DNA of 64,000 nucleotides from Pseudomonas sp. BP8 (lineage in GTDB: Bacteria > Pseudomonadota > Gammaproteobacteria > Pseudomonadales > Pseudomonadaceae), in assembly GCF_017875955.1 (NCBI RefSeq), contig NZ_JAGINK010000001.1:3688501-3752500 (forward strand). The letters run 5' to 3'. Each line of letters opens with the position of its first letter. The stretch's first letter is position 1. The position numbers and the translations under genes were made by a program. This document shows, one piece after another, positions 15,728-24,540 of this stretch. The notes beneath the pieces are model-generated. The model worked only from the letters and a program-made list of their open reading frames with translations. It was not told where the DNA came from and did no database searches.

Positions 15728-16825
15728 TCACTCCACCGGCAACAACTGCAACCCCAGGTACAGGCTCAACATCCCCTCCAGCCGCTGTGGGTCCACCTCG
15801 CCCAACTCGGCAATCCGCTCCAACCGATAACGCAAACTGTTGCGATGGATACCCAGCGCATCGGCGCAGGCCTGGCTCTGCCCGTCATGCGCGCACCACG
15901 CGCGCAGGGTGGCAAGCAACTGGCCACTGGCGTCCTTGGCCCGAATCCGTTGCAGCGGCTCCAGTAATTCGTCCAGCGCATCATCGTTGCGATGACGCCA
16001 GAGCAACGCCGGCAACCGATAGCGGGCCAGGCTCAACAAGCGCTCGCTCGGCAGCACCTCGCGGCCATAAGCAAGCAGGTCACGCACCCGCCGGTAGCCG
16101 CGGCGCAACTGCTCCAGGCTCTGCGCCGCCTGCCCCAGGGCGACCCGCTGCACCTGCCAGCCGTGGCGCTGCAGGCGCTCGAGCAAACGCTGGTCATCCA
16201 GCACCACCCCGGCCGGTCGACACCACAGCAGCGACTGCCGCGCAGGGCTGACACACCAACTGTCGGGATAGCGGCTCATCAGCCACGCCGACAATGCTTC
16301 AGCGGGCGGCCCCGACTCCAGCTCGAACAGGTACGGTACCCGCGCCAATTGCGGCTTGAGCCCCAGTTGCTGGGCTTCATCGAGCAACCGTGTGGAGTCG
16401 CCACTGCTCCCCAGCAGCAACGCCAGCAGGTCATCACAGCGCTGACGCCGCCACTGCTGTTCAACCTGCAAATGACGCCGGGCGAGGAGCATCTCGGCCG
16501 TCATCCGCACCAGCTCGCCAAAGGTGCGCAGCTGTTGCGGGTCGCCGGTCAGCCCGAGCACGCCGATCAAGCGCCCATCAAGCATCAGCGGCAGGTTGAC
16601 GCCCGGTTGCACGCCCTTCAGGCACTTCGCGGCGTCGACGTCCAGTTCGACGATGCGCCCGTTGGCCAGCACCAGTTGCGCGCCTTCGTGGCGGGTGTTG
16701 ATCCGCTCCGGCTCGCCACTGCCGAGAATAAGGCCCTGGCTGTCCATGACATTGACGTTGCACGGCAGGATGGCCATCGCCCGATCGACGATGTCCTGTG
16801 CCAGGTCATGGTCCAGTTCGAACAT
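15728..16825 (-). CDS. cdaR: CdaR-type sugar-diacid regulator
   Basis: A 365-residue activator. The N-terminal diacid-recognition domain (about 1-135) begins FELDHDLAQDIVDRAMAILPCNVNVMDSQG and contains GVLGLTGDP. The C-terminus is a PucR-type helix-turn-helix (QACADALGIHRNSLRYRLERI, about 320-340). CdaR homologues respond to glucarate, galactarate or glycerate and activate uptake and catabolic genes. The ATG is preceded by AAGGA. It is divergent from the MFS gene at 16988 and upstream of the glycerate kinase, a compact glycerate or sugar-acid module. No glucarate or galactarate dehydratase lies in the window, so the true inducer may be glycerate. Confidence 0.88.
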   Translation of the reverse strand: MFELDHDLAQDIVDRAMAILPCNVNVMDSQGLILGSGEPERINTRHEGAQLVLANGRIVELDVDAAKCLKGVQPGVNLPLMLDGRLIGVLGLTGDPQQLRTFGELVRMTAEMLLARRHLQVEQQWRRQRCDDLLALLLGSSGDSTRLLDEAQQLGLKPQLARVPYLFELESGPPAEALSAWLMSRYPDSWCVSPARQSLLWCRPAGVVLDDQRLLERLQRHGWQVQRVALGQAAQSLEQLRRGYRRVRDLLAYGREVLPSERLLSLARYRLPALLWRHRNDDALDELLEPLQRIRAKDASGQLLATLRAWCAHDGQSQACADALGIHRNSLRYRLERIAELGEVDPQRLEGMLSLYLGLQLLPVE

Positions 16826-16987
16826 TCAAGAATCCTTGCGGTGGTAGGATTTGGGCCGTGGCACAGCGACCTGCGGCCTGCGCTGTGCAAAAGCACAAAG
16901 ACAGCCGCGCCGTGCTCCCCGAGACTCGTCAGGGCAAGCGCCGACACAGGCGAAGCGGCGACAATCATAACAACAGAGATCACGATC

Positions 16988-18316
16988 ATGGCACACACCC
17001 CTGCCCCTGACCAAGGCCACGAAGTCACTCGCAATGCGCTGTATCGGCGGATCACGCTGCGGCTGATCCCGTTCATTTTCATCTGCTACCTGTTCAACTA
17101 CCTGGACCGCGTCAACGTCGGCTTTGCCAAGCTGCAGATGCTCGACGCGCTGAAATTCAGCGAAACCGTCTACGGCCTCGGCGCCGGGATCTTCTTCATC
17201 GGCTACGTCCTGTGTGGCCTGCCCAGCAACCTGGCGCTCAACCGCTTTGGCCCTCGGCGCTGGATTGCGCTGATGATGATCGCCTGGGGTAGCCTCTCGA
17301 CCTGCCTGCTGTTCGTCACTACACCAACCGAGTTCTACGCCCTGCGCCTGCTCACCGGCGCCGCCGAGGCCGGTTTCTTCCCTGGCGTGGTGCTGTACCT
17401 CTCGCGCTGGTTCCCGGCTGATCGCCGCGGCCGGATCATGGCCCTGTTCATGTCTGCGATCCCCGTCTCCGGCCTGCTCGGTGGGCCGTTCTCCGGCTGG
17501 ATCCTGCAGCACTTCGCCGCCGGCCAGCACGGCCTGGCAGGTTGGCAGTGGATGTTCCTGATTCAGGGTCTGCCGACCGTGGCACTCGGTTTCCTCGCGA
17601 TGAAACTGCTCAGCGACGGTTACCAGAAGGCCCCCTGGCTGAGCCCGGCCGAACGCCAGATCATCGCCACCGACCTTGAAGCCGATGCGGCGAGCAAGCC
17701 GGCCACGCGCAGCGACGGCGTGCTGCCGGTGCTGACCAACCCGCTGATCTGGACCTTTGGATTTGTCTACTTCTGCATCCAGAGCGGTGTTTACGCGATC
17801 AACTTCTGGCTACCCTCGATCATCAAGGGCATGGGCTTTGACAACCCACTGCTGATCGGCTGGCTGAGCGCTATTCCGTACCTGCTGGCCGGGGTGTTCA
17901 TGATTGTCGTTGGCCGCTCGGCTGACCTGCGCAATGAACGCCGCTGGCACTTGGTGGTGCCGATGCTGATGGGCGCGCTCGGCTTGCTGATCGCGGTGAA
18001 CTTCGCCGGCAACCCCGTCATCGCGATCCTCGGCCTGTCGATTGCGACCATGGGTGCGCTGACCGGTCTGCCGATGTTCTGGCCCATGCCAACTGCGCTG
18101 CTCAGTGTCGGTACTGCTGTGGCGGGCCTGGCGGTAATCAACTCGGTCGGGCAGATGGCTGGCTTCCTCAGCCCGTACCTGGTGGGCTTTATCAAGGACC
18201 AGACCGGCTCGACCGATGCCGCGCTGTACTCGCTGGCCGGTCTGATCGTGTTGGGCAGCCTGGTGGCACTGCGCGCGACCCGCGCCGGGGCGCTGACTGC
18301 GGCACGAGCTGGCTGA
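16988..18316 (+). CDS. MFS transporter of the anion:cation symporter (ACS) family
   Basis: A 442-residue permease with 12 hydrophobic segments. The N-terminal signature RRITLRLIPFIFICYLFNY followed by LDRVNVGFAKLQM is the ACS-family form (GudP, GarP, PhT1, TtuB). It should import an organic anion with protons. The neighbours (cdaR-like regulator, glycerate kinase) point to glycerate, tartrate-like or aldarate substrates. The ATG at 16988 (MAHTPAPDQGHEV) gives the normal family N-terminus; the frame is open far upstream but only antisense to cdaR. It shares a 160-bp divergent promoter region with cdaR. Confidence 0.88.
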   Translation: MAHTPAPDQGHEVTRNALYRRITLRLIPFIFICYLFNYLDRVNVGFAKLQMLDALKFSETVYGLGAGIFFIGYVLCGLPSNLALNRFGPRRWIALMMIAWGSLSTCLLFVTTPTEFYALRLLTGAAEAGFFPGVVLYLSRWFPADRRGRIMALFMSAIPVSGLLGGPFSGWILQHFAAGQHGLAGWQWMFLIQGLPTVALGFLAMKLLSDGYQKAPWLSPAERQIIATDLEADAASKPATRSDGVLPVLTNPLIWTFGFVYFCIQSGVYAINFWLPSIIKGMGFDNPLLIGWLSAIPYLLAGVFMIVVGRSADLRNERRWHLVVPMLMGALGLLIAVNFAGNPVIAILGLSIATMGALTGLPMFWPMPTALLSVGTAVAGLAVINSVGQMAGFLSPYLVGFIKDQTGSTDAALYSLAGLIVLGSLVALRATRAGALTAARAG

Positions 18317-18386
18317 AAGAGACGTTTTACCCGCTACACCGCCAGGGCCGCGTTGCGGCCCTTTCCGGCCAGAATGCGGCGCATAT

Positions 18387-18419
18387 CCTGTAGGAGCGGG
18401 CTTGTCCCGCGAAGAGGTC
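18387..18419. repeat. REP palindrome
   Basis: One unit with a perfect GCGGG-CTTGT-CCCGC stem-loop, located between the ACS transporter gene and the sigma-54 activator gene. Confidence 0.85.
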
Positions 18420-18506
18420 AGTGCATCCCCCGCCGCAACCAGCTATGGTTTCCCTCTAGCCCGGCATTCGCACCGGCCCCAGACAACAATAATACGGGGA
18501 GCGCCC

Positions 18507-20429
18507 ATGTCTGCGCACACCGCCGATACCCGCGCCAGAGAACTGGCCGCCTTCATCGACTGCCACTTCGCCGAACGTGGCCTTGCGCCCGAGACGGTAA
18601 TCGCCGAGTCGTGGTATCGCAGCATCAACCAACACCACCTTGACCCCAGCCTGCGCCATGTCGACAACGTCCTCAGCGCCGCCGAGATCCGCCAGCACCA
18701 GGCCCAGCACGAGGCCTACCTGAGCATTGCCGGGCAAGGCGTCAACGGCCTCGCCCGGCGGGTGGTCGATGCCGGCTTCGCGGTGCTGCTCAGTGACGCC
18801 GACGGCATCACCCTGGACGCGCGCCTGCCCGCCGATCATGAGCGTTACTCGCGGGCCGGGCTGATCGTCGGCGCCCGCTGGGATGAGTCGATCGCCGGTA
18901 CCAACGGCATCGGCACTGCCCTGGCTTCGGCGCAAGCGCTGACCATCCACCGCCAGGAGCACTTCCTCGCCGCCAATGCCCGCCTGAGCTGCTCGGTGTC
19001 GCCCATCTTCGACGCCCAGAACCAGTTGCTCGGCTGCCTGAACGCCACCTGCCTGCACAACGAAGGCCCCAAACAGGCCCAGCACCTGACCCTGCACCTG
19101 GTCACCCTGTACGCCCGGCTGATCGAGAACACCCACTTCCGCCAGCGCTACCGTGACCGCCTGACGCTGGCCCTGAAGCCGCGTGACGACATCACTGACC
19201 TGGCCAACGAACAACTGCTCGCACTCGACGAAAGCGGCCGGGTGATCGGCGCCAACCGCGCGGCGTTTTTGACCTGCGCAGGCGGTCTGCTGGGCCAGCG
19301 CATCGAGCAACTGCTGCCGGCATCGATCGACGAACTGCTTGACCTGACTCGCGGTGGCGCGCGCGGAACACAACTGCGGGCGCTTGCCAGCGAGCACATC
19401 ATCGAGGTGGGCCTGCGGGTGCCGGCCGGCTACGGCCTGCGTCCGCCACCCGCCCCGGCGCCCTGCGCGCCGATCCACCCCGGTTTGGATCAGTTGGCCG
19501 GTAGCGATGCGCAACTGCAACAAAGCGTGCGGCGCCTGCGCAAGGTGCTCGACAAGGACATCTGTATCCTGATCACCGGCGAAACAGGCACGGGCAAGGA
19601 GGCTTTCGCCCGCGCCGTACACCAGGCCAGCCGGCGCCATGCCGGCCCCTTCGTCGCGCTCAACTGCGCGGCGATTCCCGAGTCGCTGATCGAAAGCGAG
19701 CTGTTCGGCTATCGCAGCGGCAGCTTCACCGGTGCCAACCGCAAAGGCATGAAGGGCAAGCTGGAACTGGCCAACGGCGGCACGTTGTTTCTCGACGAGA
19801 TCGGCGACATGCCCGCCCACCTGCAGACCCGCCTGCTGCGCGTGCTGGCCGAGCGCGAGTTGCAGCCGCTGGGTGCCGAAACGCCGGTGGCAGTTGATAT
19901 CCAGGTGGTGTCAGCGACGCACCAGGACCTGGCGTCGATGATCGCCGACAAGCGCTTTCGCGAGGACCTGTACTACCGCCTGTGCGGTATGCGCCTGCAT
20001 TTGCCGGCGCTGCGCGAGCGGTCCGACCGCAGTCAACTCATCGAGCGACTGCTTGCTGGCATACCGCAGGCGGCGTCGCTGCGCTTGAGTGAGGGTGCGC
20101 GGCGCTGCCTGGAGCAGCATCCGTGGCCAGGCAATGTCCGCCAGTTGCTCAGCAGCCTGCGCTATGCGGTGGCATTGGCTGAGGATGGGCTGATTGATAG
20201 CGATTGCCTGCCTGAGGAGCTGGTTGCCAGCCAAGGCAAGCGCCTGCTTGGCCAACCGTTGCGGCTGGACGATCAGGTCGATGATGCCGAAGCGCGGCAT
20301 CTGCTCAGCGTGCTGCGTCGAGAGCACTGGAACATCAGTGCAGCGGCCGAGTCGGCAGGCATCTCGCGCTCGACCCTGTACCGCAAGATGAAGCGGCACG
20401 GGATCGTGCAGCCGAACCTGACCGATTGA
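18507..20429 (+). CDS. Sigma-54-dependent activator, AcoR/AdhR-like
   Basis: A 640-residue enhancer-binding protein. An N-terminal GAF-type sensor (about 60-210; EDESIAGT-like region WDESIAGTNGIGTAL is an AcoR-family hallmark) is followed by a PAS-like segment (about 230-290), then the AAA+ domain: Walker A GETGTGKE, the sigma-54 contact loop as GSFTGA instead of GAFTGA, and Walker B GGTLFLDEIGD. A Fis-type helix-turn-helix lies at the end (WNISAAAESAGISRSTLYRKMKRHG). AcoR relatives control alcohol, acetoin and aldehyde catabolism. The alcohol dehydrogenase-aldehyde dehydrogenase operon just downstream on the opposite strand has a -24/-12 promoter and is the likely target. The start is the ATG after CGGGGAG. 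Confidence 0.9.
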   Translation: MSAHTADTRARELAAFIDCHFAERGLAPETVIAESWYRSINQHHLDPSLRHVDNVLSAAEIRQHQAQHEAYLSIAGQGVNGLARRVVDAGFAVLLSDADGITLDARLPADHERYSRAGLIVGARWDESIAGTNGIGTALASAQALTIHRQEHFLAANARLSCSVSPIFDAQNQLLGCLNATCLHNEGPKQAQHLTLHLVTLYARLIENTHFRQRYRDRLTLALKPRDDITDLANEQLLALDESGRVIGANRAAFLTCAGGLLGQRIEQLLPASIDELLDLTRGGARGTQLRALASEHIIEVGLRVPAGYGLRPPPAPAPCAPIHPGLDQLAGSDAQLQQSVRRLRKVLDKDICILITGETGTGKEAFARAVHQASRRHAGPFVALNCAAIPESLIESELFGYRSGSFTGANRKGMKGKLELANGGTLFLDEIGDMPAHLQTRLLRVLAERELQPLGAETPVAVDIQVVSATHQDLASMIADKRFREDLYYRLCGMRLHLPALRERSDRSQLIERLLAGIPQAASLRLSEGARRCLEQHPWPGNVRQLLSSLRYAVALAEDGLIDSDCLPEELVASQGKRLLGQPLRLDDQVDDAEARHLLSVLRREHWNISAAAESAGISRSTLYRKMKRHGIVQPNLTD

Positions 20430-20440
20430 CCCATGCTATT

Positions 20441-20570
20441 GGGGCTGCTGCGCAGCCCTTTCCGACCGGTCCGGCGCCCCGGCAAGGCCGCTCCCACAGC
20501 GCCAGCCTTGAGGCATGCGCGGACTTTGTGGGAGCGGCCTTGTGTCGCGATGGGCCGCAAAGCGGCCCGG
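20441..20570. repeat. REP pair of the GGGAGCGGCCTTG type
   Basis: Two oppositely oriented units: GGCAAGGCCGCTCCCACA near 20482 and TGTGGGAGCGGCCTTG near 20527, with GGGCCGCAAAGCGGCCC closing the second. They lie between the convergent activator and aldehyde dehydrogenase genes. The same type recurs at 24477, 34001 and 51590. Confidence 0.8.
20442..20461. terminator. Stem-loop after the sigma-54 activator gene
   Basis: GGGCTGC-TGC-GCAGCCC followed by TTT, 13 bp after the stop codon. The strong stem and short T run make it a possible rho-independent terminator; it is also the first part of a REP pair. Confidence 0.45.
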
Positions 20571-20618
20571 GCACTCTCAAGTGAACAACCTTAGGGCATG
20601 CCCCGCGACTGCCGCTAC

Positions 20619-22052
20619 CTAGCCCTGGATATACACCACCTGCGTGCGGGTGTACTCATACAACCCATGCTTGCCATCCGCCCCGCCGATCCCTGACTTG
20701 CGCGCGCCGGAATGGAAGCCCTGCATGGCCTCGAAGTTTTCCCGGTTGATATACGTCTCGCCAAAATCGATCTCACGGCAAGCCTTGAACGCCGCATTCA
20801 GGTTGCCGGTATAGATCGACGAGGTCAGGCCATACTCACTGTCGTTGGCCAGCGCGATCCCTTCATCCAGGTCATCGATCACCTGAATCGGCAACACAGG
20901 CCCGAAGATCTCCTTGCGCATGATCTCCATGTCCGCCGAGCAACCGGCGAGCACCGTCGGTTGGTAATGGAACCCGGCCCCGAGGTCAGCCACCTGCCCG
21001 CCCGTTACCACTTGGGCGCCCTGCCCAACCGCCGTGCGCACCATCTGCGCAACCTTGTCCAGGCCCGCGCGGTTGATCAGCGGCCCCATGTCCAGATCCG
21101 CTTGCCTGGAAGGATCACCAAAACGCGTCGCGGCCATGGCCTGGGCGACCTTGTCGATGAACGCGTCAGCTACTTTGCGCTCGACGTAGACCCGCTCGGC
21201 ACAGTTGCACACCTGGCCAGTGTTGATCACCCGCGAGGCAACGATGGCGCGCACGGCGAGGTCCAGATCGGCGTCGGCAAGGACAATCGCCGGCGCCTTG
21301 CCGCCCAGTTCCAGGTTGAGCTTGGTAATGTTCGGCGCCGCGGCAGCCATGATCCGCGCACCGGTGGCGACGCTGCCGGTGAAGCTGACCAGGTCGATGC
21401 CGGCATGGCTCGACAGCCCGTGGCCGACACTTGCGCCGCTACCACCGACCACGTTGAACACACCTGCTGGCAGGTCGGTCTCGGCCACCAGCTTGGCGAA
21501 TTCATAGCAGTTGATCGGCGTCTCTTCGCTGGGCTTGATGACGATGGTGTTGCCCGTGATCAACGCCGGGGCCATCTTGCGCGCGATCAAGAAGAACGGG
21601 AAGTTCCACGGCAGAATCCCCGCCACCACGCCCAAGGGCTTGCGCATCAGAAAGATATGCTCGTTGGCGCGGTCGCTGGTCAGCACCTCGCCCTCCAGGC
21701 GCCGCGCCCACTCGGCCATGTAGTCCAGGTAATCGGCCGTGAAGTTCACCTCGACCTGGGCCAGCCCGGCAACCTTGCCCTGCTCCTGGGTAATGATCCG
21801 TGCCAGCCGATCAGCGTTGGCCCGCACTTTGTTGGCGATCTGGCGCAAATAGCCCGCACGCTCGATGGCCGGCTTGGCGGCCCAGCCCTTCTGCGCCTTG
21901 CGTGCCGCAGCAATCGCCTGTTCGACCTGGTCGGCGGGCGATTCGGGCACCCTGCCGAGCAATTCGGCATTGGCCGGGTTGAACACGTCGATCAGTTGCT
22001 CACTGGCCACAAAACGGTTGTCGATGTAGTTCTGGTAAATGGCGTCATGCAT
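20619..22052 (-). CDS. NAD-dependent aldehyde dehydrogenase (AldA-like)
   Basis: A 477-residue ALDH. Motifs: GILPWNFPFFLIARKMAPAL near 150, FTGSVATGARIM, general base Glu in LELGGKAP, catalytic Cys in NTGQVCNCAERVYV, and KEIFGPVLP. The sequence resembles the lactaldehyde/glycolaldehyde dehydrogenase (AldA) branch. It would convert the aldehyde made by the upstream quinohaemoprotein alcohol dehydrogenase to an acid; that enzyme is periplasmic, so the aldehyde must enter the cytoplasm first. The start follows AAGGAG; it begins 7 bp after the alcohol dehydrogenase stop, so the two form an operon. The exact substrate is open. Confidence 0.9.
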   Translation of the reverse strand: MHDAIYQNYIDNRFVASEQLIDVFNPANAELLGRVPESPADQVEQAIAAARKAQKGWAAKPAIERAGYLRQIANKVRANADRLARIITQEQGKVAGLAQVEVNFTADYLDYMAEWARRLEGEVLTSDRANEHIFLMRKPLGVVAGILPWNFPFFLIARKMAPALITGNTIVIKPSEETPINCYEFAKLVAETDLPAGVFNVVGGSGASVGHGLSSHAGIDLVSFTGSVATGARIMAAAAPNITKLNLELGGKAPAIVLADADLDLAVRAIVASRVINTGQVCNCAERVYVERKVADAFIDKVAQAMAATRFGDPSRQADLDMGPLINRAGLDKVAQMVRTAVGQGAQVVTGGQVADLGAGFHYQPTVLAGCSADMEIMRKEIFGPVLPIQVIDDLDEGIALANDSEYGLTSSIYTGNLNAAFKACREIDFGETYINRENFEAMQGFHSGARKSGIGGADGKHGLYEYTRTQVVYIQG

Positions 22053-22059
22053 GGTCGTG

Positions 22060-24252
22060 TCACTCCTTGGGGGTGTTGTCGGCGAGTGGCGAAACGGCAG
22101 CGGGCTTGGCGCTGAAGCGCTGCCAGGCATTGCCTTCGCTCTGCAGGTCGTGGGCGCGCTTGATCAGGTACTGGTGCACCTGCTCGACCTGCTCCGGTTT
22201 GAGCGCATCAGCGAACGACGGCATGCCATCAGGCACCCGGCCGCCATAAAGGATGCCGAGGAACATCTGGTGCTTGTCCGAAGTCAGCTTGCGCAGGTCG
22301 GGCAGGACGCCGCCGCTGACGGCATGGATGCCGTGGCACTGCGCGCAGTTACCGTCATACAGGGCAGCACCAGCGGCCACGGTTTGCGCATCGGCGGTCA
22401 GTGCCGGTGGCTTGGGTGCATCCGCCGGCGGTGGCGGCTCGCGCAGGGTGGCGTTGCCGCCGATCTTGTAGGTCAGCACCTGCGAGAACGGCTGCACTCC
22501 GGCACGCAGCGACAAGGCCCCGGCAAAGGTTGAGAACGCCCCGCCCCAGCCCGCCATGAACGTCACGTACTGCTCACCGTCGACCGAGTAGGTGATCGGC
22601 GCCGCCATCACACCGCTGGCTGCCGGCGATTCCCAGAGCTTCTTGCCGGTGTCGGCGGCGTAGGCGATCACCCGGCCATCGGCGCTGCCTTCGAATACCA
22701 GGTTACCCGCCGTGCTCAGCGTGCCGCCGTTGAAGATGGTGATATACGGCACTTCCCAGGCCGGCGCCTGCTTGACCGGGTCCCAGGCAATCAGCTTGCC
22801 CGACCAGGTCTTGGCCATGTCGAACAGGCCATCCGGCCCTTCCGGCATCATCCCGGTGCGCAGGCCCAGCTGGTACACGCTCTTGAACGGATTGCGCTTG
22901 GGCGCCTCGGGAATATGCTCGTAGTAGGCCGACATGATGTGCGCCGGGATATACACCAGCCCGGTGTTGGGGTTGTATGACATCGGGTGCCAGTCATGCG
23001 CGCCCCAGAAGGCCGGCGTTACCAGCTTGCGCTTGCCGTCTTTCCAGTAAGCGGCCGCCTCGTCATCAAAGATCGGCCGGCCGGTCTTCATGTCGATGCC
23101 CTTGGCCCAATTGACCGGGACGATGTTCTTCGCCGACAACAGCTCACCGGTGGCCCGGTCCAGCACATAGAAGAAGCCGTTTTTCGGCGCCTGCATCAGC
23201 ACCTTGCGCTGCTTGCCGTTGATCGGCAGCTCGGCCAGGATCATGTGCTGGGTCGCGGTGAAGTCCCAGGCATCGCCGGGCGTGGTCTGGTAGTGCCAGG
23301 CGTATTCGCCGGTGTCGGCGTTGATCGCGACGATGGACGACAGGAACAGGTTGTCGCCCTTGGCCTGGCTGCGCCATTTCGGGTCCCAGGTCGAGCCGTT
23401 GCCGACACCGATGTACAGCAGGTTGAGCTCCGGGTCGTAGGCAAACGAATCCCACGCCGTGCCGCCCCCGCCTTGCTCGACAAAGGCGTCGCCGTGCCAG
23501 GTCTTGCTGGCGATCTCCATGGCCTTGTCTTCAGGTGGCAGCTTGGGGTCGCCGGGCACGGTGAAGAAGCGCCAGGCTTGCTTGCCGGTTTCGGCGTCAT
23601 AGGCGGTGACATAGCCACGTACGCCGAACTCGGCGCCGCCGTTGCCGATCACCACCTTGCCGTTGACCACCCGCGGCGCACCGGTGATGGTGTAGCTGCG
23701 TGTGTCATCGCTGCGTGTGTCCACCGACCACACGCGTTTGCCGGTCTTGGCATCGATCGCTTCCAGGCGGCCGTCCAGCACCCCCACATAGACCTTGCCC
23801 TGCCACACCGCCACACCACGGTTGACCGCATCACAGCAGGCCTCGCCGGCGCGGTGGCGGTCTGATTGCGGGTCATACTTCCACAGCAGCTTGCCGTTGC
23901 GCGCATCCAGCGCGTAGACCACCGAGAACGGCCCGGTGGTGTACATCACCCCGTCGACCACGATCGGCGTGGCTTCGACGCCGCGATCCAGATCGAGTTT
24001 GTAGCTCCAGGCCAAGCCCAGCTGATTGACGTTGGCGTCGGTGATGGTCTTGAGCGGGCTGTAGCGTTGCTCATCGTAGGTACGCCCGTGGCTCATCCAG
24101 TTGCCCGGTTCCTTGTCGGCTTCGATGATGCGCTTGCCATCGACTTCGGCGGCATGGATCGGGGTCAGGCAGGCCAAGGCCAGGATGGCGCAGCCTGCGG
24201 TTCTCATCAGGGCGGTCGGCAGGGGCCGGCGGTGCGGGCCTGAGTGGGTCAT
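22060..24252 (-). CDS. PQQ-dependent quinohaemoprotein alcohol dehydrogenase (type II)
   Basis: A 730-residue periplasmic enzyme. A signal peptide (about 1-35, ending IHAAE) precedes an eight-bladed propeller with tryptophan-docking repeats such as GKLLWKYD and GKQAWRFF. The vicinal disulfide Cys139-Cys140 (GEACCD) sits over PQQ, the catalytic Asp is in GDAWDFTA, and a C-terminal cytochrome c domain has CAQCH near residue 638. The fused haem domain makes it type II (soluble, butanol or diol type), not the haem-free PedE/PedH type. Two residues after the catalytic Asp there is Thr, not the extra Asp that marks lanthanide enzymes, so calcium is predicted. A sigma-54 promoter lies upstream, and the aldehyde dehydrogenase gene follows. 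Confidence 0.93.
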   Translation of the reverse strand: MTHSGPHRRPLPTALMRTAGCAILALACLTPIHAAEVDGKRIIEADKEPGNWMSHGRTYDEQRYSPLKTITDANVNQLGLAWSYKLDLDRGVEATPIVVDGVMYTTGPFSVVYALDARNGKLLWKYDPQSDRHRAGEACCDAVNRGVAVWQGKVYVGVLDGRLEAIDAKTGKRVWSVDTRSDDTRSYTITGAPRVVNGKVVIGNGGAEFGVRGYVTAYDAETGKQAWRFFTVPGDPKLPPEDKAMEIASKTWHGDAFVEQGGGGTAWDSFAYDPELNLLYIGVGNGSTWDPKWRSQAKGDNLFLSSIVAINADTGEYAWHYQTTPGDAWDFTATQHMILAELPINGKQRKVLMQAPKNGFFYVLDRATGELLSAKNIVPVNWAKGIDMKTGRPIFDDEAAAYWKDGKRKLVTPAFWGAHDWHPMSYNPNTGLVYIPAHIMSAYYEHIPEAPKRNPFKSVYQLGLRTGMMPEGPDGLFDMAKTWSGKLIAWDPVKQAPAWEVPYITIFNGGTLSTAGNLVFEGSADGRVIAYAADTGKKLWESPAASGVMAAPITYSVDGEQYVTFMAGWGGAFSTFAGALSLRAGVQPFSQVLTYKIGGNATLREPPPPADAPKPPALTADAQTVAAGAALYDGNCAQCHGIHAVSGGVLPDLRKLTSDKHQMFLGILYGGRVPDGMPSFADALKPEQVEQVHQYLIKRAHDLQSEGNAWQRFSAKPAAVSPLADNTPKE

Positions 24253-24297
24253 CGGCGGATCTCCGTTATTGTTATGGGTGTGCCTGTAACGGAGAGA

Positions 24298-24312
24298 GCA
24301 ACGCTTGTGCCA
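24298..24312 (-). promoter_or_regulatory. Sigma-54 (-24/-12) promoter of the alcohol dehydrogenase operon
   Basis: On the minus strand the sequence reads TGGCAC-N5-TTGC, the exact consensus spacing for RpoN promoters, ending about 45 bp before the alcohol dehydrogenase ATG. It matches the presence of the sigma-54 activator gene at the far end of the locus. Confidence 0.75.
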
Positions 24313-24419
24313 ACGGCTGTATGCCTGGCTAAAACGGCGTGCTAGAGGGCTTTACGGTAAAGAGGGGGTGTCCCGCCGCAGCTGCGCCTGATGCAGCAAC
24401 AGGACAGTTGGCGCAGGAA

Positions 24420-24435
24420 TGACACAGGTGTGTCA
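24420..24435. promoter_or_regulatory. Palindrome, probable upstream activator site
   Basis: TGACACA-GG-TGTGTCA is a perfect 7-bp dyad about 110 bp upstream of the -24/-12 promoter, the usual distance for a sigma-54 activator binding site. The AcoR-like protein is the likely ligand. Confidence 0.55.
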
Positions 24436-24476
24436 GTGCCAGCGCTGAGGAAACTCCAGAGTGAGCATGCCCAGCT

Positions 24477-24534
24477 CGTGGGAGCGACCTTGCCGGGGCG
24501 CCGGACCGGTCGGAAAGGGCCGCAGCGCGGCCCC
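24477..24534. repeat. REP element next to the MFS stop codon
   Basis: Unit of the GGGAGCG-CCTTG-CCGGGGCGCC type ending in GGGCCGC-AGC-GCGGCCC, a strong stem 6 bp beyond the stop of the peptide-locus MFS gene. It may act as a terminator for that operon and also marks the left edge of the low-GC islet. Confidence 0.7.
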
Positions 24535-24540
24535 AGATCG

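Noticed and set aside
15992..16987. N-terminal extension of the ACS transporter frame
   Set aside because: The extra 330 codons are antisense to cdaR; the protein's family N-terminus starts at ATG 16988.
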